NCBI GenBank assembly: GCA_016199105.1
Contig: JACQHI010000466.1
Location: 1 to 13,338 of the forward strand
Length of the DNA stretch: 13,338 bases
Direction: 5' to 3'
Source of the DNA: Lentisphaerota bacterium
GTDB lineage: Bacteria; Verrucomicrobiota; Kiritimatiellia; JAAZAB01
Below are positions 5,364 through 11,401 of this stretch, in pieces; the stretch's first letter is position 1; the number at the start of each line of letters is the position of its first letter. Under the pieces are notes generated by a model. The model saw nothing but the letters and a program-made list of their open reading frames with translations, was not told the DNA's origin and searched no databases. Both the position numbers and the translations under genes were made by a program.

Positions 5364-8300
5364 ATGGCAACCGCACTGTCTGTGGGTTTCTGTCATGTCG
5401 GCAAGATCGCGCGAAACGCATGGTGGTTCGCGGTTCTACTTCTGCTGGCAGGCCAGGCGCTTTGTTCCGCGGAAACGCAATCAAAAGCCGGGTCCGATCC
5501 CGGTGAAACCACCGTAGCCTTGCTGGACTTCACGGCCGATGAGGATTCCTATTACACCGCCCAGGCCGCCATCGGCCTCGCGGAGATGATCCAGCCCGCG
5601 CTGGCGGACGAGCCGAAGGTGACGTGGGTTGACCGCCAGCAACTGGCTCAAATCAAGAAAGAACTCAATCTCTCCATGCTCGGCCAACTCTCCGCCGGCG
5701 GCGCCCTGAGCATGGGGGCGATGTCCTGCGCCGACCTGGCCATCATGGGGAACGTCAGCGTGGATACGAATTTGGGGAGCCGGGTACTGACGATCAACAT
5801 CGTGGACCTGCGTCGGGCCGATGACCTTGTAACTCGCTCCATACAATTGACTGGCTCTTCCCATACACCCATGGTCATCCAGTCCAACGATCTCCAAGCC
5901 GCCATTGCCCTGTCCCGCGACGCCTTGCATTCAGCCCGCCAGCGGTTGTTGGATACGGCAGGAATGCCGGTCGTGGCGCCCCTGTTTCTGCATAATCGCA
6001 CTCCATGGGAATCCCTGGATGCCGTGGCTCGGCAATGGACCGACGCCTTGGAAAAGGCGGGCCGAAAGCGGCTTATGCGCATCCTGCGATTCCCGAAAGC
6101 AATGGAAGCCGCCGCCGAAGCAGAAACGGCGTTCTCCGGCTATTCCCGGGCTGACGCCAACCGGAAAGACTGGTTCCAGGTGGCCGACATCTATGCCTGG
6201 GGCTATTTTGAGAGCCCGGAGCGTGGCTCGAACAGTTGGGAGAATATGACTCTTAACTTCAAGTTCATGGGCTGCAACGCGAACGGCGATTCGACGAATT
6301 TACAGGAGTCGTGCCGCATTGCGGATCTCGATACGGCGCTGGGCCGCATGGCGGACACCGTGCTGTCCATGAAACAGACAGCCCAGACGAACAACCCCAT
6401 CGCCAGCCGAAAAAACTTGTCCTCGTTATTATGCACTGCCGGAATGTTTGAGTTGGCGCACTTTTTTGACCCGCTTAACGAAGAGGCTTGGTGGAATAGC
6501 ATCGTCCTCCCTGATAAAGCCATTCCGGTCAATAGAGGACTGTCTGAACCCGTGCGACAACTTCGCGTGGCTGCTGCGATGCTCGCGGCGTGGAACGACT
6601 ATTATTCCGCATTCGGCTTGAAGCAGGCCGAGAAGCATAACAGTTGGGGTGGCGCCTCCACGTATATGACATCTGCTGGTCTACTGGGGATTCTAGAGAA
6701 AAGGGAGACCGTCTATCTGCGGGAGATGCCAGAGGACGCCTACCAAACTTGGTTAGATCAGATTGAATGCGAACTGGTGCAGCATACTGCCGACTACATG
6801 CAAGTTTTCGATGCCCACCGTCCTCGCGGAAACTGGATCTTCATGTTTTTCGAACCCACCCTTAACCGAATCCGGGATCCGCAACGACGGATCCGATTCA
6901 TCGAGTTGCTTTGGGATATGGCATTTGAGGATCAGGCGCGCACGGGGGAGGATATCCGGAGCAGTCGCCGAACGGCCGGAATGATGGGTACGATCAAGCA
7001 GACTTACATAGACGCGAATGCGACCAGCCAGTATGAACGGCTGCTGGGTCGGGTATCAATGCCGGCGCTCAGCAAAAATCCAAAACCCAGCGAGCAGAAC
7101 GACTGCTTGATGATTCCCCGACTCAAGGTGGATCCCTCGGATCAACCCGTGGACTTTGTTCCGGTCACTTCGAGCGGGATCAAGCTAAGCCTCGTAAGCG
7201 CCCTGCTGGTGCATGACAACCGCCTGTGGGTGGGGGGTTCCTCCGGACGATGGCTCGGAGGCGGCTGGTCGGGGCGCCTGCATCAGCACATCTACGATCC
7301 GCGCATGTCCAGCCATTGTCTCATTGTCCTCGACCCCAAACGACCCGAGGCGGCGCTTCACGTGGAATCCGGGGAGTCGTTTCCAAGAATCAATGCCCTG
7401 TTCGCCGATGGGGACACGGTCTGGATGGCCGGCTCCAAAGCCGGCATCCGGCTTTATCGCTCCAGCGGCACAAACTTTACGGCAACCACCCTCCGGGCTG
7501 AGGGTGTCGCCGATGTTGTGTATGCCATCGCCAGAGATGATCGGAACGATATATATGTGGGAGGCAAGAGCGGTCGCGGCGGCTTGCTGGCGCGATGGTC
7601 GGCGGGACAAAAGGCGTGGATGCCCATGCAAGTTCCCAACCTGACTGGAGTCGTGCAATCCGTGGATCATTTGTGCGCTTGGAACGATCTTGTCATCTGT
7701 CAATGCGATGATATGACGGCGATTGCCAACAGACCGGATTACCAGTGGAAGACGACATCCTGGGGTGTGGCTGTGATACTGGCTTCAGCCGTGACAAGTG
7801 AAGGTCTCTGGCTGGGCACGGAAGCCGGGCTGACCTTGATTCTTCCGGATAAGACGACGGTGCGGCGATGGATCCCGCCAGCCGGCATGTTCACGAGAGG
7901 GATGGACCCCGAACGGGATTTGATGCGAGGGACTCGCTCCACGCTGGCGGAACATTTCCGACCGAAGACGCGCCTGCCCGGCTCGGTGACCACGCTGGCT
8001 GTGGATGGAGAGTATCTTTGGCTGGGGGTCACCACGGTTTTCAACTGGTATAAAAGGCCCGCCGAAGAAAACTTTCTCATGGTCCTGCATCGGCCGACAT
8101 ACCGCTGGCTGGCCAGTAAACATATTCCAGGACGAATCCGAACCTTGGCGGTTGATGCCAATCGCGTATGGTTGGGACTGGATGGGGCTCCGTCCGAGCC
8201 ATTAGGAACAGCTCTGTTGTCGGTGGAAAAAAAGCCTTTTCTGTCCCGTCCGCCAGATCAATGGATGGATGACACGATCACGGACGAAGAGATCCAGGTG

Positions 8301-8564
8301 TGCATCGCCTCGCTGCCAATCTGGGACCAGGCCAAGTATGCATTCTTTCTCGGAGATTTTCCGAAAGCCGTCCGTTTGCTGGAACCCTTGCAGGCCGACC
8401 CGCAGGATCGCGATGTGGCCTCGCTGTTCCTGGGCTGGTGTCATGACAAAGATGGGTTGAATCAGCCGGACAAGGCGCGAGCCTACTTCGATTGGGTGAT
8501 CAACAATTCCAAGGACGCGAGACTGGTTATGTTTGCGAACGACGCCCTGGGAAAACTGAAGTGA
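5364..8564 (+). CDS. Large secreted protein: CsgG/FlgO-like domain, middle region, beta-propeller, TPR-like tail
   Basis: The protein has 1,066 residues from ATG 5364; a TTG at 5328 in the same frame would add 12. Neither start has a good ribosome site. Numbering here is from the TTG. NAWWFAVLLLLAGQALCSA (about 30-48) is a signal peptide, so the product is exported. Residues 60-178 resemble the CsgG/FlgO/TolB-N type: VALLDFTADED, then a helix with GLAEMIQPAL, WVDRQQLAQIKKELNLS, CADLAIMGNVSVD and LTINIVDLRRADDLV. Such domains bind periplasmic partners or report component abundance. Residues 180-610 are helical and unassigned. Residues 620-970 contain propeller blades, with repeated DNRLWVGG, DTVWMAGS, NDIYVGG, EGLWLGTEAGL, EYLWLGV and NRVWLGLDG strands, like the regulator propellers of hybrid sensors. 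Residues 988-1078 look like TPR helices (YAFFLGDFPKAVRLLEPL, DKARAYFDWVINN). No catalytic motif is seen. A scaffold or sensor role at the envelope is inferred. It stands alone, flanked by repeat regions. Confidence 0.85.
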   Translation: MATALSVGFCHVGKIARNAWWFAVLLLLAGQALCSAETQSKAGSDPGETTVALLDFTADEDSYYTAQAAIGLAEMIQPALADEPKVTWVDRQQLAQIKKELNLSMLGQLSAGGALSMGAMSCADLAIMGNVSVDTNLGSRVLTINIVDLRRADDLVTRSIQLTGSSHTPMVIQSNDLQAAIALSRDALHSARQRLLDTAGMPVVAPLFLHNRTPWESLDAVARQWTDALEKAGRKRLMRILRFPKAMEAAAEAETAFSGYSRADANRKDWFQVADIYAWGYFESPERGSNSWENMTLNFKFMGCNANGDSTNLQESCRIADLDTALGRMADTVLSMKQTAQTNNPIASRKNLSSLLCTAGMFELAHFFDPLNEEAWWNSIVLPDKAIPVNRGLSEPVRQLRVAAAMLAAWNDYYSAFGLKQAEKHNSWGGASTYMTSAGLLGILEKRETVYLREMPEDAYQTWLDQIECELVQHTADYMQVFDAHRPRGNWIFMFFEPTLNRIRDPQRRIRFIELLWDMAFEDQARTGEDIRSSRRTAGMMGTIKQTYIDANATSQYERLLGRVSMPALSKNPKPSEQNDCLMIPRLKVDPSDQPVDFVPVTSSGIKLSLVSALLVHDNRLWVGGSSGRWLGGGWSGRLHQHIYDPRMSSHCLIVLDPKRPEAALHVESGESFPRINALFADGDTVWMAGSKAGIRLYRSSGTNFTATTLRAEGVADVVYAIARDDRNDIYVGGKSGRGGLLARWSAGQKAWMPMQVPNLTGVVQSVDHLCAWNDLVICQCDDMTAIANRPDYQWKTTSWGVAVILASAVTSEGLWLGTEAGLTLILPDKTTVRRWIPPAGMFTRGMDPERDLMRGTRSTLAEHFRPKTRLPGSVTTLAVDGEYLWLGVTTVFNWYKRPAEENFLMVLHRPTYRWLASKHIPGRIRTLAVDANRVWLGLDGAPSEPLGTALLSVEKKPFLSRPPDQWMDDTITDEEIQVCIASLPIWDQAKYAFFLGDFPKAVRLLEPLQADPQDRDVASLFLGWCHDKDGLNQPDKARAYFDWVINNSKDARLVMFANDALGKLK

Positions 8565-8631
8565 TGTCAACAACGGCCACATCCCCTCTTTCCTTCCTGA
8601 TGCGCCCCTGGGGTCGGATGCGCGTCGTTGA

Positions 8632-8820
8632 CTCATCGAGGTCTATGGCGGCATGGGCCGCCACGCGGGGACCGACGCCGGACTCGGTACGCCGCCGAAT
8701 CCGCGCGTCGAGCGGGTCTGGATCGAAGGCGCGGGCCACTATCTGCCGCACGAGCGTCCGCGCGAGGTCGCCGCCGCCTGCGTGCTCGGCCTGCGGCGCG
8801 CCGGGTATGCCGTCGGTTAG
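8632..8820 (+). pseudogene. C-terminal remnant of an alpha/beta-fold hydrolase
   Basis: The frame from 8632 to the TAG at 8818-8820 encodes 62 residues. It reads EVYGGMGRHAGTDAGLG, then PRVERVWIEGAGHYLPHERP, then REVAAACVLGLRRAGYAVG. The GAGHYLPHERPREVA stretch is the classic C-terminal end of alpha/beta hydrolases, with the catalytic histidine in GAGH, followed by the usual final helix. A TGA at 8629-8631 closes the frame upstream. No start codon, nucleophile elbow or upstream domain is present in the preceding DNA, which is the end of the propeller gene. This is therefore a truncated fragment, probably left by a deletion or rearrangement. Its high GC content matches the local genes. Confidence 0.65.
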
Positions 8821-8834
8821 CCCATTCTCCCCCA

Positions 8835-8866
8835 TAATCTTTGCCCTAATCTTTTTCCTTAATCTT
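8835..8866. repeat. Three TAATCTT repeats with a 12-13 nt period
   Basis: TAATCTT occurs at 8835-8841, 8847-8853 and 8860-8866, separated by short C/T-rich spacers. It sits directly after the hydrolase remnant and is less GC-rich than its surroundings. Its reverse strand reads AAGATTA repeats, a simple-sequence type. Confidence 0.55.
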
Positions 8867-8906
8867 CCGATGTCCTGGCGCGCCATCTCTTCGTGCGACC
8901 AAGCCC

Positions 8907-8930
8907 ATGGCACAACACTTCGGCTCGCCA
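8907..8930. repeat. 24-nt sequence identical to 11100-11123
   Basis: The 24 nt ATGGCACAACAC...CGGCTCGCCA match 11100-11123 exactly and in the same orientation. In both places it marks the left end of a block that continues to a kelch 3' remnant. The right copy is compact, while this copy carries about 180 nt of additional DNA before the next shared segment. Confidence 0.75.
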
Positions 8931-8978
8931 CCAGCCTTCGCTCGGAAGCTGACCTGAAACAAGACAGTTGGGCAGGCT

Positions 8979-9046
8979 GGTGGCCCGCGCGCTCCGTCGC
9001 GCGGGTAAGATTGAACAATGCCCGCCCGCGGAGCGGCCGGGCCACC
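8979..9046. repeat. Long inverted repeat with ~26-nt arms
   Basis: The left arm (8979-9005, GGTGGCCCGCGCGCTCCG...) and right arm (9021-9046, ...GGAGCGGCCGGGCCACC) are inverse with only a few mismatches around a 15-nt loop (9006-9020). Complementarity resumes outside: GAAACAAG (8956-8963) matches CTTGTTTC (9046-9053). That outer match is interrupted on the left by a 15-nt insertion. The terminal symmetry is reminiscent of a small non-autonomous mobile element, but no target duplication or transposase is evident. Confidence 0.65.
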
Positions 9047-9115
9047 TTGTTTCGTCGCCCTGAAAAATCCGGCTGCAGGTCGGTGGTCTTACTACGGCCT
9101 GGCAAGCAGTCCCTT

Positions 9116-9217
9116 CAAAAGCGACGATTCTGCAAATGGAGGGCGGACGGCCTCGACCGCCGAAATCGCGGCGACGGCCTGCCCGAGCGTCGGCCAGGGA
9201 GGCCCGTCGCCCTCCAT
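9116..9217. repeat. Dispersed repeat module, copy 1, with internal stem
   Basis: CAAAAGCGACGATTCTGCAA (9116-9135) is identical to 11137-11156. It is followed by ATGGAGGGCGGACGG (9136-9150), which pairs with CCGTCGCCCTCCAT (9204-9217) with one bulge. In copy 2 the same core sits between TCGCCCTC and GAGGGCGA. A structured element conserved in two places is therefore likely. Confidence 0.65.
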
Positions 9218-9230
9218 GGAACATCTGAAC

Positions 9231-9313
9231 CTATTGGACGGGCGTTCGGACCAATTTCCAGACGTCGCTTTCCATATTGTTCCCCGCCACCACCCACAAG
9301 GCATTATCGTGGA
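9231..9313 (-). pseudogene. 3' remnant of a kelch-type beta-propeller gene, copy 1
   Basis: On the minus strand the frame ending at the TAG (9233-9231) reads HDNALWVVAGNNMESD, then VWKLVRTPVQ. The hydrophobic LWVVAGNN followed by DVWKL is a kelch/galactose-oxidase blade (strand, GG-like turn, W). The frame is blocked by a stop just upstream. Homology with copy 2 at 11228-11294 (64 of 67 nt identical over 9247-9313) ends at 9313, so only the last roughly 28 codons remain. Confidence 0.6.
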
Positions 9314-9367
9314 TAAGAGCCTAAATAAGCCATTGCCGTATCCATGGGTAAATGCTAATTTAAGCGC

Positions 9368-9559
9368 ATGAATCGGTCATACACAATGACGGGCAAGATG
9401 TCCAGACAGGCCGACAGCACTGTCGTCCCCGGCACCATGGCCGAGCGCCTCAGTCTCGTCTGGCCGTTGACCAGAGAGGTCGCTTCTCTCAGCCCGCGCC
9501 ACAATGTTGAACAAAGATTACAAAGACATATTACACGCCTTAAACGGCGAAAAGGTTAA
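9368..9559 (+). CDS. Small basic protein overlapping the nucleotidyltransferase gene, possible partner or antitoxin
   Basis: The 63-residue ORF ends in MAERLSLVWPLTREVASLS, then RHNVEQRLQRHITRLKRRKG. Possible starts are the ATGs at 9368, 9386, 9398 and 9437. None has a Shine-Dalgarno, and the part that looks conserved begins at 9437. It overlaps the next gene by 56 nt in another frame. The ERLxLVWPLT... and RLQRHxxRLxRR texture reminds me of small proteins encoded just upstream of minimal nucleotidyltransferases, but this is memory and not a search. If real, it may be an antitoxin-like or adaptor partner with a basic C-terminal helix. It could also be a chance frame. Confidence 0.45.
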   Translation: MNRSYTMTGKMSRQADSTVVPGTMAERLSLVWPLTREVASLSPRHNVEQRLQRHITRLKRRKG

Positions 9560-9968
9560 ATTCCTCCTCATAGGCGCATACGCTTTGGCAGCCCACGGTT
9601 ACCCGCGCGCCACGATGGATATTGATCTCTGGGTGATGCCGTCTCCCGATAACGCCGATGCCGTCCTGCGCGCATTGGAGCGTTTCGGCGCACCCCTTCA
9701 GAACCTGACCAAGGACGATCTCCTGAAAGACGATACCATTTTTCAGATTGGCATGGCCCCACGACGGATTGACATCATCACGGGAGCATCGGGACTGCAA
9801 TTCACGAAGGCATTTGCCAATTCGATTGCGGTGGACGTTGACGGAATCCAGGTCCGAATTCCGTCGCTCGACGACCTGATTGCAAACAAGAGAGCATCCG
9901 GAAGGACAAAGGATTTGGCCGACGCAGAAGCCCTGGAATCCTTGAGAGATTCCGATCAAAGCGATTAA
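9504..9968 (+). CDS. Minimal nucleotidyltransferase (MNT / AbiEii-like, DUF6036-type)
   Basis: The protein has 154 residues and no signal peptide, so it is cytosolic. The fold signature is complete. VKFLLIGAYALAAHGYPRATMDIDLWV (18-44) contains the glycine motif (Gly24, with GAY replacing the usual GGS) and the metal-binding Asp39 and Asp41. Asp90 in RRIDIIT is the third acidic residue. ANKRASGRTKDLADAEAL (127-144) is the conserved C-terminal helix of the AbiEii/DUF6036 group. These enzymes transfer nucleotides to RNA or protein; many act as toxins in two-gene modules or in phage defence. The MLNKDYKDIL start matches the family N-terminus, which favours ATG 9504 even without a clear ribosome site and despite its overlap with the upstream small ORF. 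The TPR gene follows after 28 bp, so co-transcription is plausible. Confidence 0.85.
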   Translation: MLNKDYKDILHALNGEKVKFLLIGAYALAAHGYPRATMDIDLWVMPSPDNADAVLRALERFGAPLQNLTKDDLLKDDTIFQIGMAPRRIDIITGASGLQFTKAFANSIAVDVDGIQVRIPSLDDLIANKRASGRTKDLADAEALESLRDSDQSD

Positions 9969-9982
9969 GAGACGTGCCAGAG

Positions 9983-9988
9983 AAGGGA
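9983..9988 (+). promoter_or_regulatory. Ribosome binding site AAGGGA for the TPR gene
   Basis: AAGGGA ends 8 nt before ATG 9997, supporting that start and placing the signal peptide directly at the N-terminus. Confidence 0.6.
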
Positions 9989-9996
9989 AAGATGGC

Positions 9997-11061
9997 ATGA
10001 AAACAATTATCCCGGGGTTATTGGCGCTTCTGTTTATTTTCCCTCTATGCACATCCGTCCATGCGCAGGAGGAAAAGTGGAAGAAGCTTAACGACGAGAC
10101 CGTGTCACTCTACAAGCAAGGTCAATATGATCGCGCTTTAGTGGTCGCAACACAGGCCTTACAGGTTGCCGAGCAAACTTTTGGCGCCAACAATACCAAT
10201 GTGGCCGCGATCCTGACAAACATCGCAATGATTTACCTTGCCCAAGGCCAGTATGCAAAGGCCGAGCCGCTCTATATACGATCCCTGGCAATCAGGGAAA
10301 AGGCACTCGGCCCCGATCATCTCGATGTGGCAACCGATCTGAACAATCTTGCTCTGCTTTATCTTGTCCAAGGTCGGTATGCGGAGGCCGAACCTCTTTA
10401 TAAACGCTCATTGTCCATCACAGAGAAGGCTTTCGGTCTCGATCATCCTTCTGTGGCTACGAGCCTGCACAACCTCGCAAGACTGAACCACCTTCAAGGC
10501 CGGTTTGCTCAGAACGAGCCGCTCTACAAACGTTCCCTGGCAATCAGAGAGAAAACCCTCGGCCCGGATCACCCCGATGTCGCAGCCCTGCGCGGCCTTG
10601 CCCTGCTGTATCGCGACCAAGGTCAGTACGCGCAGGCCGAGCCACTGTTCAAGCGTTTATTGGCAATTGACGAGAAAGCCGGCCCAAATGACCCCCTTCT
10701 CGCCATCGATCTGAACAACCTCGCGAGTCTGTACCGAACACAAGGCCAGTACGCGCAGGCTGAGCCACTCTTCAAGCGCGCGCTGGAAATTTGGGAGCAA
10801 TCACACCACTCAGATCCGTTTGAGATGGCGCAGATCCTGAACAGCCTTGCGGAGATATATTGCGTTCAAGGCCAGTATTCCCAAGCTGAGCCGCTTTACA
10901 CACGCGCATTGGCAATTAGGGAAAAGGTCCTCGGCCCGGATCACCCTGATGTGGCCACAAGCCTTGAGAATATGTCTGCACTTTTTAGGAAAACTGGCAG
11001 GGAACAGGAAGCGGAATCACTAGAGGAACGAGCCGCTGCCATTCGGGCAATAAAGCGATGA
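9997..11061 (+). CDS. Secreted kinesin-light-chain-type TPR protein
   Basis: The protein has 354 residues. MKTIIPGLLALLFIFPLCTSVHA (1-23) is a signal peptide with likely cleavage before Gln24, so the product is periplasmic or secreted. From residue 30 to the end there are seven full and one partial TPR units of about 42 residues, beginning near 30, 72, 114, 156, 197, 238, 280 and 322. Each has the pattern NNLALLYxxQGxYAxAEPLYKRSLAIREKxLGPDHPDVA, typical of kinesin-light-chain TPRs. The unit at 197 is one residue shorter (DVAALRGLALL), a small slip in the array. Such proteins bind peptides or partner proteins and have no catalytic activity. The gene is 28 bp after the nucleotidyltransferase gene, but that protein is cytosolic, so direct partnership is doubtful. 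The DNA repeat period of about 126 bp makes the array prone to expansion and contraction. Confidence 0.9.
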   Translation: MKTIIPGLLALLFIFPLCTSVHAQEEKWKKLNDETVSLYKQGQYDRALVVATQALQVAEQTFGANNTNVAAILTNIAMIYLAQGQYAKAEPLYIRSLAIREKALGPDHLDVATDLNNLALLYLVQGRYAEAEPLYKRSLSITEKAFGLDHPSVATSLHNLARLNHLQGRFAQNEPLYKRSLAIREKTLGPDHPDVAALRGLALLYRDQGQYAQAEPLFKRLLAIDEKAGPNDPLLAIDLNNLASLYRTQGQYAQAEPLFKRALEIWEQSHHSDPFEMAQILNSLAEIYCVQGQYSQAEPLYTRALAIREKVLGPDHPDVATSLENMSALFRKTGREQEAESLEERAAAIRAIKR

Positions 11062-11099
11062 AAACCCTTGACCAATCGGATCACAGGGGACAGACCGGG

Positions 11100-11168
11100 A
11101 TGGCACAACACTTCGGCTCGCCAGAGTCTCGCCCTCCAAAAGCGACGATTCTGCAACTTGAGGGCGAA
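11100..11168. repeat. Dispersed repeat module, copy 2
   Basis: It comprises the 24 nt identical to 8907-8930 (11100-11123), then TCGCCCTC (11129-11136), the 20-nt core CAAAAGCGACGATTCTGCAA (11137-11156), and GAGGGCGA (11160-11167), which pairs with TCGCCCTC. Copy 1 has the same order with extra DNA between the parts. A short hairpin, TCCGTC/GACGGA, follows. Confidence 0.7.
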
Positions 11169-11220
11169 TCCGTCGGCTGACGGACGCGGAACAGGTGCTC
11201 GGAGAAGGCGCTTATTTGGC

Positions 11221-11363
11221 CTATTGACGGACCAGTTTCCAGGCGTCGCTTTCCATATTGTTCCCGGCCACCACCCACAAGGCATTATCGTGGACGAACA
11301 CGTTCGCCGCATGCCTGGGCTTCCAGGGGGCCCGGGCAGTTCATGCCACGTGGTGCCGTTGAT
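11221..11363 (-). pseudogene. 3' remnant of a kelch-type beta-propeller gene, copy 2, frameshifted
   Basis: On the minus strand, NGTTWHELPGP is followed, after a one-base loss in a run of five Cs (near 11324-11328), by WKPRHAANVFV, HDNALWVVAGNNMESD, AWKLVRQ and TAG (11223-11221). The order W-x-L-P, PRHAA-VFV, LWVVAGNN and D-WKL is one complete kelch/galactose-oxidase blade. A stop (TAA) lies just upstream of the fragment and the remainder of the gene is absent. Relative to copy 1 it retains about 70 nt more of the gene. It may belong to a kelch family with several members in this genome. Confidence 0.65.
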
Positions 11364-11401
11364 AGATTAAGAAAAAGACGAAGGTTGATGCAATCCGTTC
11401 T

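Larger units (their letters stand above)
8565..9367. other. Gap of decayed gene fragments and repeats
   Basis: This 803-bp stretch has no intact gene despite one open frame (8492-9316) crossing it. It holds an alpha/beta-hydrolase remnant (8632-8820), a TAATCTT repeat (8835-8866), a sequence shared with 11100-11123 (at 8907-8930), a long inverted repeat (8979-9046), another inverted repeat (9136-9217) and a kelch 3' remnant (9231-9313). Positions 9314-9367 show nothing recognisable. Confidence 0.65.
11062..11401. other. Gene-free gap between convergent genes, filled by repeat copy 2
   Basis: This 340-bp gap lies between the convergent TPR and URO-D-like genes. It holds the 24-nt sequence shared with 8907-8930 (11100-11123), the repeat module core (11137-11156) and a frameshifted kelch remnant (11221-11363). 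No strong bidirectional terminator was seen. Positions 11062-11099 and 11364-11401 show nothing recognisable. Confidence 0.6.

Noticed and set aside
7185..7703. Minus-strand open frame of 172 codons inside the propeller domain
   Set aside because: The plus strand encodes regular propeller strands here; the antisense product has no features.
8492..9316. Plus-strand open frame of 274 codons after the propeller gene
   Set aside because: It crosses the gene end, the hydrolase remnant (in another frame) and several repeats. Its product is Arg/Pro/Ser-rich without family signs.
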